Shown piece after piece: positions 7,972 through 16,175 of a stretch of 45,332 nucleotides of DNA. A program made the position numbers and the translations under genes. Numbering within the stretch: the stretch's first letter is position 1; every line of letters begins with the position of its first letter. The notes below the pieces were generated by a model that searched no databases, was not told the origin of the DNA, and saw only the letters and a list, made by a program, of their open reading frames with translations. This DNA comes from Curtobacterium aurantiacum (GTDB lineage: Bacteria > Actinomycetota > Actinomycetes > Actinomycetales > Microbacteriaceae): positions 1-45,332 of the forward strand of contig NZ_JAHEWN010000021.1 of assembly GCF_018598555.1 (NCBI RefSeq), in the 5' to 3' direction.

Positions 7972-8861
7972 GCTCCCTCTCGAGACGGTGCGGCGGATCG
8001 TGGTGCTGTCGACGCGACAGCGCGCGCCGGTGTCGGGATCGGGGTGCGCCGCAGGACCACGGCGGCGAGGGCGCGCGAGACCACGACGCCGCCGACGGCG
8101 ACCGCGGCGATGCTCGCGCCGGCGGCGGTGCCGGCGTGCCAGGAGACGAGCAGCCCGACGAGCACGGCGGCCGTGCCGATGCCGGCGCCGAGGAGCATCG
8201 TCGAGGCCACGTGGCGGGTCCACGCACGCGCGGCAGCGGCGGGCGCGAGCAGCAGGCCCACGACGAGCAGGGTGCCGACGGCCCGGTACGAGGCGACGAC
8301 CGCCAGGGTGACGAGCCCGATGAGCACGACCTCGGCCAGGCGTGGGTGCAGTCCGAGCGTCGCGGCCTTCCGGGTGTCGAACGCCAGGGCGGTGAACGGC
8401 CGGTGGAACGCCACGGCGACGGCCAGGGCAACGGCGGCGGCGATCGCGAGGCCTCCGACGTCGGCTCGGGTGACGGCGAGGACGTCCCCGAACAGGATCG
8501 CGGTGACGTCGGTGGCGAACGACCGCGAGGACGAGACGATGATCACCCCGAGCGCGAGCATCCCGACGAAGAGCAGGCCGATCGACGTGTCGTACGACAG
8601 TCGGGCACGACGTCGCAGCGCCCCGACGCCGAGCACCATCACGCCGGCGCTCACCGCGGCGCCGAGCACCGGCGGGAGCCCGGTCAGGGTGGCGATCGCG
8701 ACGCCGGGCAGCATCCCGTGCGAGAGCGCCTCGCCCAGGAATGCCATGCCCCGGACCAGCACCCACGTGCCGACCACGGCGCACAGGACCGCCGCCAGGG
8801 AGCCGCCGACGAGGGCGCGCACCATGAAGTCGACGGAGAACGGATCGGTCAGCCAGGTCAC
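7968..8861 (-). CDS. aztB: Zinc ABC transporter permease AztB
   Basis: This 297-residue ABC-3 (ZnuB/AztB) family permease has about eight to nine membrane helices. Family segments include VRGMAFLGEALSHGMLPGVA near the N-terminus (the conserved H in ALSHG), DTSIGLLFVGMLALGVIIVS and YRAVGTLLVVGLLLAPAA. The start is GTG at 8859-8861. On the minus strand TAGCGT lies 8 nt before it, with an overlapping GGAG, so the message may be leaderless or nearly so. It is divergent from aztA across only 50 nt and heads the operon aztB-aztD2-aztC-aztD1. Confidence 0.93.
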   Translation of the reverse strand: MTWLTDPFSVDFMVRALVGGSLAAVLCAVVGTWVLVRGMAFLGEALSHGMLPGVAIATLTGLPPVLGAAVSAGVMVLGVGALRRRARLSYDTSIGLLFVGMLALGVIIVSSSRSFATDVTAILFGDVLAVTRADVGGLAIAAAVALAVAVAFHRPFTALAFDTRKAATLGLHPRLAEVVLIGLVTLAVVASYRAVGTLLVVGLLLAPAAAARAWTRHVASTMLLGAGIGTAAVLVGLLVSWHAGTAAGASIAAVAVGGVVVSRALAAVVLRRTPIPTPARAVASTAPRSAAPSREGA

Positions 8862-8867
8862 GCTCCG

Positions 8868-8907
8868 AGACGCTACATGAAAACGAGTATCGATACTGAT
8901 AGCGTCT
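8868..8907. promoter_or_regulatory. Bidirectional azt control region with candidate Zur operator
   Basis: The 50-nt gap between aztB and aztA holds mirror-image arms AGACGCTA (8868-8875) and TAGCGTCT (8900-8907). Each contains TAGCGT, a TANNNT -10 element pointing outward, 6 to 8 nt before each GTG start. Between them is TGAAAACGAGTATCGATAC (8878-8896), which contains the perfect palindrome AGTATCGATACT (8886-8897) and matches the aztD1 upstream motif. A repressor bound here would block both promoters. Confidence 0.6.
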
Positions 8908-8911
8908 TCAG

Positions 8912-9547
8912 GTGCCTCCGACCGTCCCGACCGAGCCCCGATCCGCCGTCCACCTCGACCGGGTGACGGCCGTCCTGGGCGACCGGACCGTCCTCGACGC
9001 GCTCGACGTGACGTTCCCCGCCGGGGTCGTCACCGCGCTCACCGGACCGAACGGATCCGGCAAGTCGACGCTGCTCGACGTGGTCGCGGACGTCGTGCGG
9101 CCGACCGCCGGGCGGGTGACGGGCCTCCCGTCCGACGGTGTCGCCTACGTGACCCAGTCCGTGCCGCCGACCACGCTCCCGCTCACCGTCCGCGCGGCCG
9201 TCACGATGGGGCGGTGGCGGCACCGAGCGTGGTGGCGGCCGCTCGGACGCGCCGACCGGGCGATCGTCGACGCGCAGCTCGAACGGATGGCGATCACGGA
9301 CCTCACCGACCGGCCGCTCGAAGAACTGTCGGGCGGGCAGCGGCAGCGCACGCTCGTCGCACTCGGCCTGGCGCAGCGGGCGGGGGTGCTGCTGGTCGAC
9401 GAACCGACCGCCGGGGTCGACGCGGAGTCGGCGGCGCTCGTGGTGGCGGCGCTCGCCGACGAGGCCTTGACCGGTGTCGTGGTCGTGCACGCGGCCCACG
9501 ACCCTGCGGCGATCGCCGCAGCCGACCGCATCGTCACCCTGACCTGA
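8912..9547 (+). CDS. aztA: Zinc ABC transporter ATP-binding protein AztA
   Basis: This is a 211-residue cytosolic ABC ATPase that energises Zn(II) import with AztB and AztC. It has Walker A GPNGSGKST (45-53), signature LSGGQRQRT (139-147) and Walker B VLLVDEP (159-165) followed by the D-loop. The His-switch region reads VVHAAHDP. The start is GTG at 8912, with no Shine-Dalgarno and a TAGCGT -10 element ending 6 nt upstream, so it is probably translated from a leaderless mRNA. It is compact, as usual for AztA/ZnuC-type subunits, and convergent with the MFS gene. Confidence 0.92.
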   Translation: MPPTVPTEPRSAVHLDRVTAVLGDRTVLDALDVTFPAGVVTALTGPNGSGKSTLLDVVADVVRPTAGRVTGLPSDGVAYVTQSVPPTTLPLTVRAAVTMGRWRHRAWWRPLGRADRAIVDAQLERMAITDLTDRPLEELSGGQRQRTLVALGLAQRAGVLLVDEPTAGVDAESAALVVAALADEALTGVVVVHAAHDPAAIAAADRIVTLT

Positions 9548-9574
9548 CCCTGCGTCCGTCGGGCCGATCCCGCG

Positions 9575-9637
9575 GAACACCGGTGTTCGCCTGTCGAACC
9601 GCGGTCTGCGCGTGTTCAGTGCGCGAACACCGGTGTT
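9575..9637. repeat. Two near-identical palindromes spaced 50 bp apart
   Basis: GAACACCGGTGTTC (9575-9588) and GAACACCGGTGTT followed by T (9625-9637) lie exactly 50 bp apart in the 112-nt gap between the convergent aztA and MFS genes. A partial CGTGTTC lies between them. Each can form a short stem with GC flanks; one could serve each transcript, but they also look like paired protein-binding sites. Confidence 0.6.
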
Positions 9638-9659
9638 TTGCGACCAGCCCCGACGGGCG

Positions 9660-10892
9660 TCAGGGGCAGGCGACGGCCACCGGGCCGGTCGGCGTCGGCT
9701 CGGCCGCGACCGGCTCGACCGCCGGCACGGCACTCGACTTCCGCAGGCCCATCGCGACGAGCACCACGGCACCGACGATCGCGACACCACCGGCCAGCCA
9801 GAAGTCGGCAGCCAGGCCGAACGACGACACCGCGGCACCGCCGAGCACCGACCCGGCGGCGATCGCGAGCTGGATCGTCGTGACGAACAGGGCCAGCCCG
9901 GTCTCGGACCCGGCCGGCGACGCCGTCGACATCCACGTCTGCATCCCGAGTGGCAGCGCACCCCACACCAGGCCCCACACGACGAGCAGCACGAAGACCC
10001 CCACGACGGAGTGTGCGAGCAGCGGCAGCAGCACGACGGCCGCCGCGAGCACGAACTTCGACGCCCCGATGGTGCCGAGGACACTGCGGTCGAGCGTGAA
10101 GCCCGCGGCGAAGTTCCCGATGATGCCCGCGATGCCGAACACCAGCAGCGCGATCGTCACGGTGTCGGGTCCGACCCCGACGAGCTCCTGCAGGTAGGGC
10201 GCGATGTAGGTGTACGCGGCGAACTGGGCGGCGAAGACGAAGGCGGCGGCGATGAGTCCGACGCGGGCGCGGGGCACGCGGAGCAGCGACCCGAGCGTGG
10301 CGAACCGCACCCGCTGCTGTGCGGGGATCCGCGGCAGCATCGCGAGCTGCAGGACCAGCGCGACGAGCCCGAGCGCCCCGCCGATCACGAAGCCGAGGCG
10401 CCAGCTGGCGAGCGACGACACCAGGGCGCCGAGCGGCAGGCTCACGACCGTCGCGACGGAGACGCCGGCCGTGATGAGCGAGGTCGCTCGGATCGTCAGC
10501 TCCGGCCGGACGAGTCGCCCGGCGATCCCGGCACCGATGGCCCAGAAGCCGCCGATGCCGACGCCGAGCAGCATCCGTGCGATGAGCAGGACCCAGAACG
10601 ACGGCGCGATCGCGGCGAGGCCGTCGGCGACCACGAGCAGCACGGTCAGGGACACGAGCACCACCCGGCGGTCGAGTCGCGAGGTCAGGACGGTGACGAC
10701 CGGTGCCGCGACGGCGCCGACGAGTCCGGTGGCGACGACCATCAGGCCGGCGGTGCCGATGCCGACGTCGAGGTCGTCGGCGATGGCGGGGAGCAGCCCG
10801 ATGGGCAGGAACTCGGACAGGACGAGGACGAACGATCCGAGTGCGACGGACGTGACGCTGAGCCACCCGCGGCGCTCTGCTGACGAGGTCAT
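9660..10892 (-). CDS. MFS transporter (AraJ-like sugar/drug efflux type)
   Basis: This 410-residue protein has about 12 membrane helices. The loop after helix 2 has TSRLDRRVVL and the N-terminal helix reads SVALGSFVLVLSEFLPIGLL, the pattern of the DHA1 AraJ/SotB-like efflux branch (E of SEFLPIG is typical). MLLGVGIGGFWAIGAGI is the family's helix 4-5 region. The ATG at 10890-10892 is 7 nt after the M20 peptidase stop, so both are probably one transcript. Its substrate is unknown; by context it may relieve accumulation of a sugar or peptide product. Confidence 0.88.
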   Translation of the reverse strand: MTSSAERRGWLSVTSVALGSFVLVLSEFLPIGLLPAIADDLDVGIGTAGLMVVATGLVGAVAAPVVTVLTSRLDRRVVLVSLTVLLVVADGLAAIAPSFWVLLIARMLLGVGIGGFWAIGAGIAGRLVRPELTIRATSLITAGVSVATVVSLPLGALVSSLASWRLGFVIGGALGLVALVLQLAMLPRIPAQQRVRFATLGSLLRVPRARVGLIAAAFVFAAQFAAYTYIAPYLQELVGVGPDTVTIALLVFGIAGIIGNFAAGFTLDRSVLGTIGASKFVLAAAVVLLPLLAHSVVGVFVLLVVWGLVWGALPLGMQTWMSTASPAGSETGLALFVTTIQLAIAAGSVLGGAAVSSFGLAADFWLAGGVAIVGAVVLVAMGLRKSSAVPAVEPVAAEPTPTGPVAVACP

Positions 10893-10899
10893 GGGGGCA

Positions 10900-12342
10900 T
10901 CAAGCCCCGGAGCGTGACGATCCATTCCCGTCGGCACCGAGCTCGGTCCACAGGTGCGCGATCGTCGCCGCGCCGTCGAGCAGCGTCCGCAGGTCGACGC
11001 TCTCGTCGCTCGAGTGCCAGTGGTCCTCCGGCAGCCCCGTGCCGACGAACAGGACGGGGGCGTCGAACACCCGACCGAGCAGCTCCGCCGGACCACCCCC
11101 GGCGTTGCCCATCCGCCCTGCCGTCTCGGTTCCGTGCCCGAGTTCCATCGCCCGCACGAGGGCGTCGAGCGCCGTGCCGGTCGGCGTCACGTACGGGTCC
11201 TGGCCGGACTCCTCGGGGATCTCGAGCTCGTAGGTCACCCCGTCCGGGATCGTGTCGGCGACGAACCGGCGCAGCTGCTCGGCGACGGCCTGCACGCGCT
11301 GCCCCGGCACGGTCCGGATGCTGATCTCGGCGGTGGCCTCGCGCGGGACCACGGCTCGTGGGAACCCGGTGGGGTCGCCGGCGAGCAGCGTGAGGACCTC
11401 GATCGACGGCCGCGCCCACAGCCGCTCCTCGACCGAGTACCCGGCCTCGCCCGTGATCGCCCCGGTCTCGGTGCGCTCGACCCACACGTCCGGGTCGAAG
11501 TCGAGCGCGTGCAGCTCCTCGCGCCGCTCGTCGCTGAGCGCGTCGACGTCGTCGAGGAACCCGGGGATCACGATGCGCCCCTCGTCGTCGTGCATCGCGG
11601 CGAGCACGGTGACGAGCGCGTGCACCGGGTTCGGTGCGGGGCCGGAGACCGCGCCGCTGTGCACGTCACGTGCGGGTCCCGTGACGGTGAGGGTCGCACC
11701 GGTCATGCCGCGCATCGAGGTCACGACGGCCGGGTTGCCGGTCTTCCACTGCAGCGTGTCCGAGAACACGACGACGTCGCACGCCAGCCGCTCGTGCTCG
11801 GCGTCGAGCAGGTCGGCGAAGTGGCTGGACCCGAGCTCCTCTTCTCCTTCGACGATGAACTTCAGGTTCACGGCCGGGGTGCCGTCGGGACGGGTGGCGA
11901 GGTGCGCGCGGAGCCCCCACAGGTGGGCGAGCACCTGCCCCTTCGCGTCGGACGCCCCGCGCCCGTACAGGCGTCCGTCGCGGAACACCGGTTCCCAGGG
12001 CGAGGTCTCGACCCACTCCTCGGGCTTCGCGTGCCGCACGTCGTGGTGGCTGTAGACGAGGACGGTCGGCAGCGCGGGGTCGACGAGCAGTTCGCCGTGG
12101 ACGGCGGGCGACGGACCGGCCTGCAGGATCTCGGTCTCGAGCCCGACCTCACGCATCGCTCCGGCCAGCCAGTGCGCGGACCGGTCGACCTCGACGGAGC
12201 GTTCGGGTTGCGAGGCGACGGACGGGATCCGCACCCACTCGCTGAGCTGCCGAACGAGGTGCTCGCGGTGCTCCTCGAGGAAGCGCGCCACCTCGGCGCG
12301 GCGGGTGTCGGGTTCGGTGCTGTCGGTCACGGGCGCGGACAT
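10900..12342 (-). CDS. M20 family metallopeptidase (dipeptidase)
   Basis: This 480-residue cytosolic di-zinc peptidase or amidohydrolase is of the M20A/F dipeptidase type. Metal and catalytic motifs are SHHDV (H99, D101), GRGASDAKG (D132) and EGEEELGS (about 165-172). The lid domain insertion follows (GPARDVHSGAVSGP, with a conserved His). The C-terminal part has MGNAGGGPAELLGR and EDHWHSSDES, where a His ligand is expected. The ATG at 12340-12342 follows GGAGAA. It lies downstream of the ROK-M81-cutC genes and upstream of the MFS gene, and plausibly hydrolyses peptides imported by the divergent ABC system. Confidence 0.92.
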   Translation of the reverse strand: MSAPVTDSTEPDTRRAEVARFLEEHREHLVRQLSEWVRIPSVASQPERSVEVDRSAHWLAGAMREVGLETEILQAGPSPAVHGELLVDPALPTVLVYSHHDVRHAKPEEWVETSPWEPVFRDGRLYGRGASDAKGQVLAHLWGLRAHLATRPDGTPAVNLKFIVEGEEELGSSHFADLLDAEHERLACDVVVFSDTLQWKTGNPAVVTSMRGMTGATLTVTGPARDVHSGAVSGPAPNPVHALVTVLAAMHDDEGRIVIPGFLDDVDALSDERREELHALDFDPDVWVERTETGAITGEAGYSVEERLWARPSIEVLTLLAGDPTGFPRAVVPREATAEISIRTVPGQRVQAVAEQLRRFVADTIPDGVTYELEIPEESGQDPYVTPTGTALDALVRAMELGHGTETAGRMGNAGGGPAELLGRVFDAPVLFVGTGLPEDHWHSSDESVDLRTLLDGAATIAHLWTELGADGNGSSRSGA

Positions 12343-12407
12343 GGTTCTCCGTTCGGTCAGGTGGTGCCGACCGTAGGAGCGGGTCCCTCCGGGGGGTCAC
12401 GGATTGG

Positions 12408-12430
12408 CCTGGAGGCGCGGTGCGCGTCCG
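12408..12430. repeat. Left-arm half-copy of the palindromic repeat (type B)
   Basis: This segment, containing TGGAGGCGCGGTGCGCGTCC, is identical over 23 nt to the left arm and centre of the hairpin at 17982-18018. Its right arm here (CCACGCGCCGCCCCGAGG) is degenerate. It sits in the 147-nt gap between cutC and the M20 gene, which otherwise holds no coding potential that I can support, only GC-rich direct repeats of GTGCGGGTCCGG (about 12455-12495). Confidence 0.6.
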
Positions 12431-12489
12431 CCACGCGCCGCCCCGAGGCCGCGGTGCGGGTCCGGGAACCCGTGCGGGTCCGGAACCCC

Positions 12490-13227
12490 TCAGGCGTCGA
12501 GCGCGCGCCGTGCGGCCGCGACGACCTCGGCGTCCGTGACGAAGTGCGCGGACCCGTCGTCACCGGCGCCCATCGGCACCCCGGCGTGTGCGCTGTCCGC
12601 GGCCGGTCGCTTGGCCGACAGGTGCACGGCGGCGGCACCCGTGGCGAGCAGGGCGCGGACGTCGGCGGGGGTGACCCCGGCACCTGCCATGACCTGCACG
12701 GGCCCGGCGGCCTCGACCATGCGCGCGATGGTGTCCGCGCCGGCGACCGCGGTGGGGGCGGCACCGGAGGTCAGGACGCGGGTGAACCCGAGCGCGGCGA
12801 GCGACCCGACCGCGGCGACGGGGTCGGTCGCGTGGTCGATCGCCCGGTGGAGGGTGACCTCGGCCGTGGCGCTGACCGAGCGGGCCGCGTCCACGAACCG
12901 GCGGAGGGCGTCGTCGTCGAGGGTGCGGTCCGGGCGCAGGGCCCCGACCACGACGCCGGCGGCCCCGGAGCGCAGGACCGTGCGGACCTCGCGCACCATG
13001 AGCTCGACCTCGTCGGGGGTGTGCACGAACCCGCCCGGGCGGCAGCGCACCAGGGCGTGTGCCGGGATCCCGGTCTCGTGGGTCGTCTCGACCAGCGCCT
13101 GGGACGGGGTGAGCCCGCCGAGCTCGAGACCGACGCAGAGTTCGACGCGGTCGGCGCCGCCGTCGCGCGCGGTGATCGCGCCGGCCGGTGAGGTGACGGC
13201 GATCTCGAGTGCGGCCGTGGTGCTCAT
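12490..13227 (-). CDS. cutC: CutC family protein
   Basis: This is a 245-residue TIM-barrel protein of the CutC family. Characteristic segments are ITARDGGADRVELCVGLELG at the N-terminus, ALVRCRPGGFVHTPDEVELM, the Asp/His region VTLHRAID and LTSGAAPTA. The name copper homeostasis protein is historical and direct copper handling is doubtful. Its start ATG overlaps the M81 stop as ATGA, so it is translationally coupled to an MlrC-type hydrolase in a catabolic operon. That context favours an enzymatic role on a sugar- or peptide-derived metabolite. Confidence 0.88.
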   Translation of the reverse strand: MSTTAALEIAVTSPAGAITARDGGADRVELCVGLELGGLTPSQALVETTHETGIPAHALVRCRPGGFVHTPDEVELMVREVRTVLRSGAAGVVVGALRPDRTLDDDALRRFVDAARSVSATAEVTLHRAIDHATDPVAAVGSLAALGFTRVLTSGAAPTAVAGADTIARMVEAAGPVQVMAGAGVTPADVRALLATGAAAVHLSAKRPAADSAHAGVPMGAGDDGSAHFVTDAEVVAAARRALDA

Positions 13228-14771
13228 GCAGGGGCTCCGAGCGGTTCGGTGGAGGCGGGGACGATGCGGGCGCGGAGGTCCGGTGCCGTCGGGAACACTC
13301 GATCGTAGGGGAACATCGGGCGCTCGATCCTGTGGTGCCCGAGGCGCAGCAGGTCCTGGTCGACACCGCCCGGGGTGAGCGCGAGCATCCAGTCGGCGGA
13401 CATGTCGAACAGCTCCGGTTCGAGGTACCCGATCTTCACGATGACGACGTCCGCCTGCCGCGGCGCCAGGTCGAGGTCGGTGAAGTCGTGCTCGTGGTGG
13501 TACGGCTTCCGCAGCTTCGTCAGGATCGCGAAGACGCTGCCGACCTGCAGCACGACCTCGGTCTCGGCGTCCCGGTCGCCGTGCTTGATCGCGTGCACCC
13601 GACCGGTCATCGTGATCGGACCCGCGTGCACGTGGTCCACCGACGCCCCGGCGGTCACGGTGATCGTCGCACCGACGCCGGCTTCCACCGCCGCGGCGAC
13701 CGCCGCCGGTCCGGGCACGCTCGCGTAGATGACGGTCGGGCCGGACGGGTCCTGGAACTCCGGGCGGGCGAGCACCTGTGTCAGCCCCCACGTCATGTCG
13801 CCGGAGCCGCCGGCCGTCGGGTTGTCGCCCGAGTCCGAGACGAAGTACGGCTTGGCGGCGCCCGGGGCGAGCGCGGCGTCGAGGCACTCCTCGAACGTGC
13901 CGGTGGGGGCGACGAACACGAAGTCCTCGCGGACGTCCCAGAACGCCCGGGCGAGCCGCTCGGCACCGGCGGCGACGGCGGCCTCGTCCCACCCGGTGAC
14001 GACGGTGACGGCCTGGTCGCGGGGCTGGTCGGCCCACGCGTACCCGACCCAGATCGCGGCGTCGAGCACGCCCTCGGTCTGCTCGACCAGCGGGACCTGC
14101 GCGTACAGGGACTTCGCCGGCTCGAGACGGGTCGAGGTCTGCTCGCCGGGCAGCAGGACGGGGATCGGGATCCAGGCCTTCACGGGTCGCTGCGCACCGA
14201 CGGGGCGTTCGGTGAGCACGTCGACGAGGTTCCGGACGGCACGCTCCTTCGTCTCGAGGGTGTCCTCGTGCGGGGCCATCCGATAGCAGGTGACGAGGTC
14301 GACCTGGTGGGCGAGCTCGCGCGTGACGTTGCCGTGCAGGTCCATCGACGCGGACACGATGACGTCGGGGCCGACGACCGCGCGGATGCGGCCGAGCAGG
14401 TCCGTCTCGGCGTCGTCGAGGCCCTCGACCACCATCGCGCCGTGGATGTCGTACCACAGGCCGTCCACCGGGCCCATCGCACGCAGCCGCTCCACGATCT
14501 CGTCGGCCAGTTCCTCGTAGGACGCCCGGTCCACGATCCCGCCGGGCAGCGCGTGCCCGATGAGCGCCCCGCGGAAGTCCGCACGGTCGGCCATGGTCGC
14601 CAGGAACGGGTAGCGGGCGACGACCTCGTCCCCGCGGTCCGGGTGGAAGGCGGCGGCGTGGGTCCGGGTCGGCGTGAACGTCGAGGTCTCGATGGCCAGG
14701 CCGGCGATCGCGATGACCGGACGACGGACGCCAGCGGGGACGGTGGGGGTGACGGGGTCGGTCTCAGACAC
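13224..14771 (-). CDS. M81 family metallopeptidase (MlrC-like)
   Basis: This 515-residue protein has the two-part MlrC architecture: an N-terminal DUF1485-type domain (IAIAGLAIETSTFTP near residues 20-34) and a C-terminal MlrC domain. Metal-binding signatures are YDIHGAMVVEG and SASMDLHGNV, with PHEDT later, as in zinc-dependent MlrC. MlrC of sphingomonads cleaves linearised microcystin; in actinobacteria the substrates are unknown. The start is GTG at 14769-14771, overlapping the ROK regulator's stop by 8 nt. A more upstream in-frame ATG would encode low-complexity SPPRSRSS sequence inside the ROK gene and is rejected. Confidence 0.88.
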   Translation of the reverse strand: MSETDPVTPTVPAGVRRPVIAIAGLAIETSTFTPTRTHAAAFHPDRGDEVVARYPFLATMADRADFRGALIGHALPGGIVDRASYEELADEIVERLRAMGPVDGLWYDIHGAMVVEGLDDAETDLLGRIRAVVGPDVIVSASMDLHGNVTRELAHQVDLVTCYRMAPHEDTLETKERAVRNLVDVLTERPVGAQRPVKAWIPIPVLLPGEQTSTRLEPAKSLYAQVPLVEQTEGVLDAAIWVGYAWADQPRDQAVTVVTGWDEAAVAAGAERLARAFWDVREDFVFVAPTGTFEECLDAALAPGAAKPYFVSDSGDNPTAGGSGDMTWGLTQVLARPEFQDPSGPTVIYASVPGPAAVAAAVEAGVGATITVTAGASVDHVHAGPITMTGRVHAIKHGDRDAETEVVLQVGSVFAILTKLRKPYHHEHDFTDLDLAPRQADVVIVKIGYLEPELFDMSADWMLALTPGGVDQDLLRLGHHRIERPMFPYDRVFPTAPDLRARIVPASTEPLGAPA

Positions 14772-15948
14772 GGACGCTCCTGTTCCTGGTGGTGGACTGC
14801 GGGATGGGTGCGGAGAGCTCCTCGAGCGAGGCGGCGAGGCCCCGCTGCAGGGCGAACTGTCCGGCGCCGACGAGCCCGGCGTCGGCACCGAGCGACACCG
14901 GCTCGATGGCCAGGTGCTGGGTCATCAGCGGGTGGCAGCTCTCGTAGAGCTGGCTCCGCACGGCGGCGATGAAGGGGTCGAGGGTCGACAGGATGCCGCC
15001 GAGGTACACGGCGTCCGGGTTGAAGAAGTTCACGTTGGCGGCGAGCACCTCGCCCAGGTACCTGCCCGCCATCCGGACGGCACGTGTGGCCTCGGGGTGC
15101 GCGTCCGAGGCGAGCCGGACGACGTCGGCGGTCGAGGCCACGTCGACCCCGGCGTTCGACAGGATCCGGACCAGGGCGGCCCCGGACGCCACCGTCTCGA
15201 GGCAGCCGGTGTTGCCGCACGAGCACGGGGTGTCCCCGGCGGCGTCGATGCGCACGTGCGTGATGTCCCCGGCCGCCCCGGTCGACCCGCGGTAGAGCCG
15301 GCCGTCGATGACGATGCCCGCGCCGATCGCCGAGCCGGCCTTGATCGTGATGGTCTGGCGTCGAGCGGGGTCCTGCACGGTCTGCTCACCCGCGGCCATG
15401 CAGTTCGCGTCGTTGTCGACGATCGCCGGCAGTCCGAAGCGCTCGCTCAGCCACGCGGCCACGGGGAACCCGTTCCACCCCGGCATCCGGCTCGGCAGGT
15501 CGACGACGCCGGCGACGACGTCGACGGGCCCGGGCAGGCTGAGCCCGACGCCCCGCAGCCCCTCGCGACCACGGTCGTCGGCGAGCCGCTCGAGCAGCGC
15601 GGCCAGGCGCTGGAGCCCGGCGGTCGGGCCGTCGGAGAGCGCGAACGGGACGTTCGCGACCGACTCGAGCGCGCCTCCAGGCAGGACCACGCCGATGCGC
15701 GCGTGTCCACCGCCGACGTCCGCGGCGACCGCGTACTCGTCGACGCCGCCGATGCGGAGCACCTTGCGGGGGCGGCCGCCGGTCGAGACGTCGGTCCCTT
15801 CCTCGGCGAGGATCCCGTGCTCGAGGAGCTGCCCGACGACGTGCGAGACGGTCGACGGGGCGGCTCCGAGCACCTTCGCGATCTCGGTCCGGCTGGCGGC
15901 CTGCCCCGATGCGACGAGCTCGAGGACGCGGGCGCTGAGGTCGGCCAC
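14764..15948 (-). CDS. ROK family transcriptional regulator
   Basis: This 394-residue protein (from GTG) has an N-terminal winged HTH (about residues 18-50, TEIAKVLGAAPSTVSHVVGQ) fused to a ROK sugar-kinase-like domain. The ROK zinc motif CSCGNTGCLE is intact, and the catalytic-type DND (IVDNDANC) is retained, so it may still bind or phosphorylate a sugar. I chose GTG 15946-15948 because GGAGAAAG lies directly upstream; a TTG at 15958-15960 is in frame but would destroy that spacing. It is divergent from the ABC importer and is probably its repressor. Confidence 0.9.
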   Translation of the reverse strand: MADLSARVLELVASGQAASRTEIAKVLGAAPSTVSHVVGQLLEHGILAEEGTDVSTGGRPRKVLRIGGVDEYAVAADVGGGHARIGVVLPGGALESVANVPFALSDGPTAGLQRLAALLERLADDRGREGLRGVGLSLPGPVDVVAGVVDLPSRMPGWNGFPVAAWLSERFGLPAIVDNDANCMAAGEQTVQDPARRQTITIKAGSAIGAGIVIDGRLYRGSTGAAGDITHVRIDAAGDTPCSCGNTGCLETVASGAALVRILSNAGVDVASTADVVRLASDAHPEATRAVRMAGRYLGEVLAANVNFFNPDAVYLGGILSTLDPFIAAVRSQLYESCHPLMTQHLAIEPVSLGADAGLVGAGQFALQRGLAASLEELSAPIPQSTTRNRSVRV

Positions 15949-16069
15949 GACTTTCTCCAATCCGGGCGGAACGGGAACGGAACGCCGGTCGGTGGTCCGT
16001 TCTGCCGCGAGCCTACGGGGCGGATCGAGTGGTCAACCCTTTCGTCCGTTCGGCAGTAACGCAGTTTTT

Positions 16070-16081
16070 ACATCGAGATGT
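16070..16081. promoter_or_regulatory. AT-rich inverted repeat, candidate ROK operator
   Basis: The 227-nt divergent gap between the ROK regulator and the ABC importer has an unusually AT-rich patch (about 16052-16105). At its centre is the inverted repeat ACATC-GA-GATGT (16070-16081), flanked by T-tracts (GTTTTTACATC, GTTTTTCC). On the minus strand TTGACC and TAGGCT lie 15 nt apart as a possible, somewhat short-spaced promoter. Operator function is inferred. Confidence 0.4.
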
Positions 16082-16175
16082 TTGTTTTTCCAATCGCTTT
16101 GGTCCTTGACTGTCCTCGTGCCGCTCGGCACCCGTGCTCCACCTCCCCGAAGTCCCTCGCACAAGGAGACACCGC

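Noticed and set aside
12343..12489. Riboswitch or attenuator in the gap before the M20 gene
   Set aside because: The GC-rich repeats there suggest decayed hairpin-family sequence; no known riboswitch core could be recognised.
15949..15960. TTG start for the ROK regulator
   Set aside because: The GTG at 15948 has an ideal GGAGAAAG before it, which would be inside the coding sequence if TTG were used.
16106..16135. TTGACT at 16106-16111 as the -35 of the importer promoter
   Set aside because: No acceptable -10 hexamer lies 16 to 18 nt downstream, so I did not list it.
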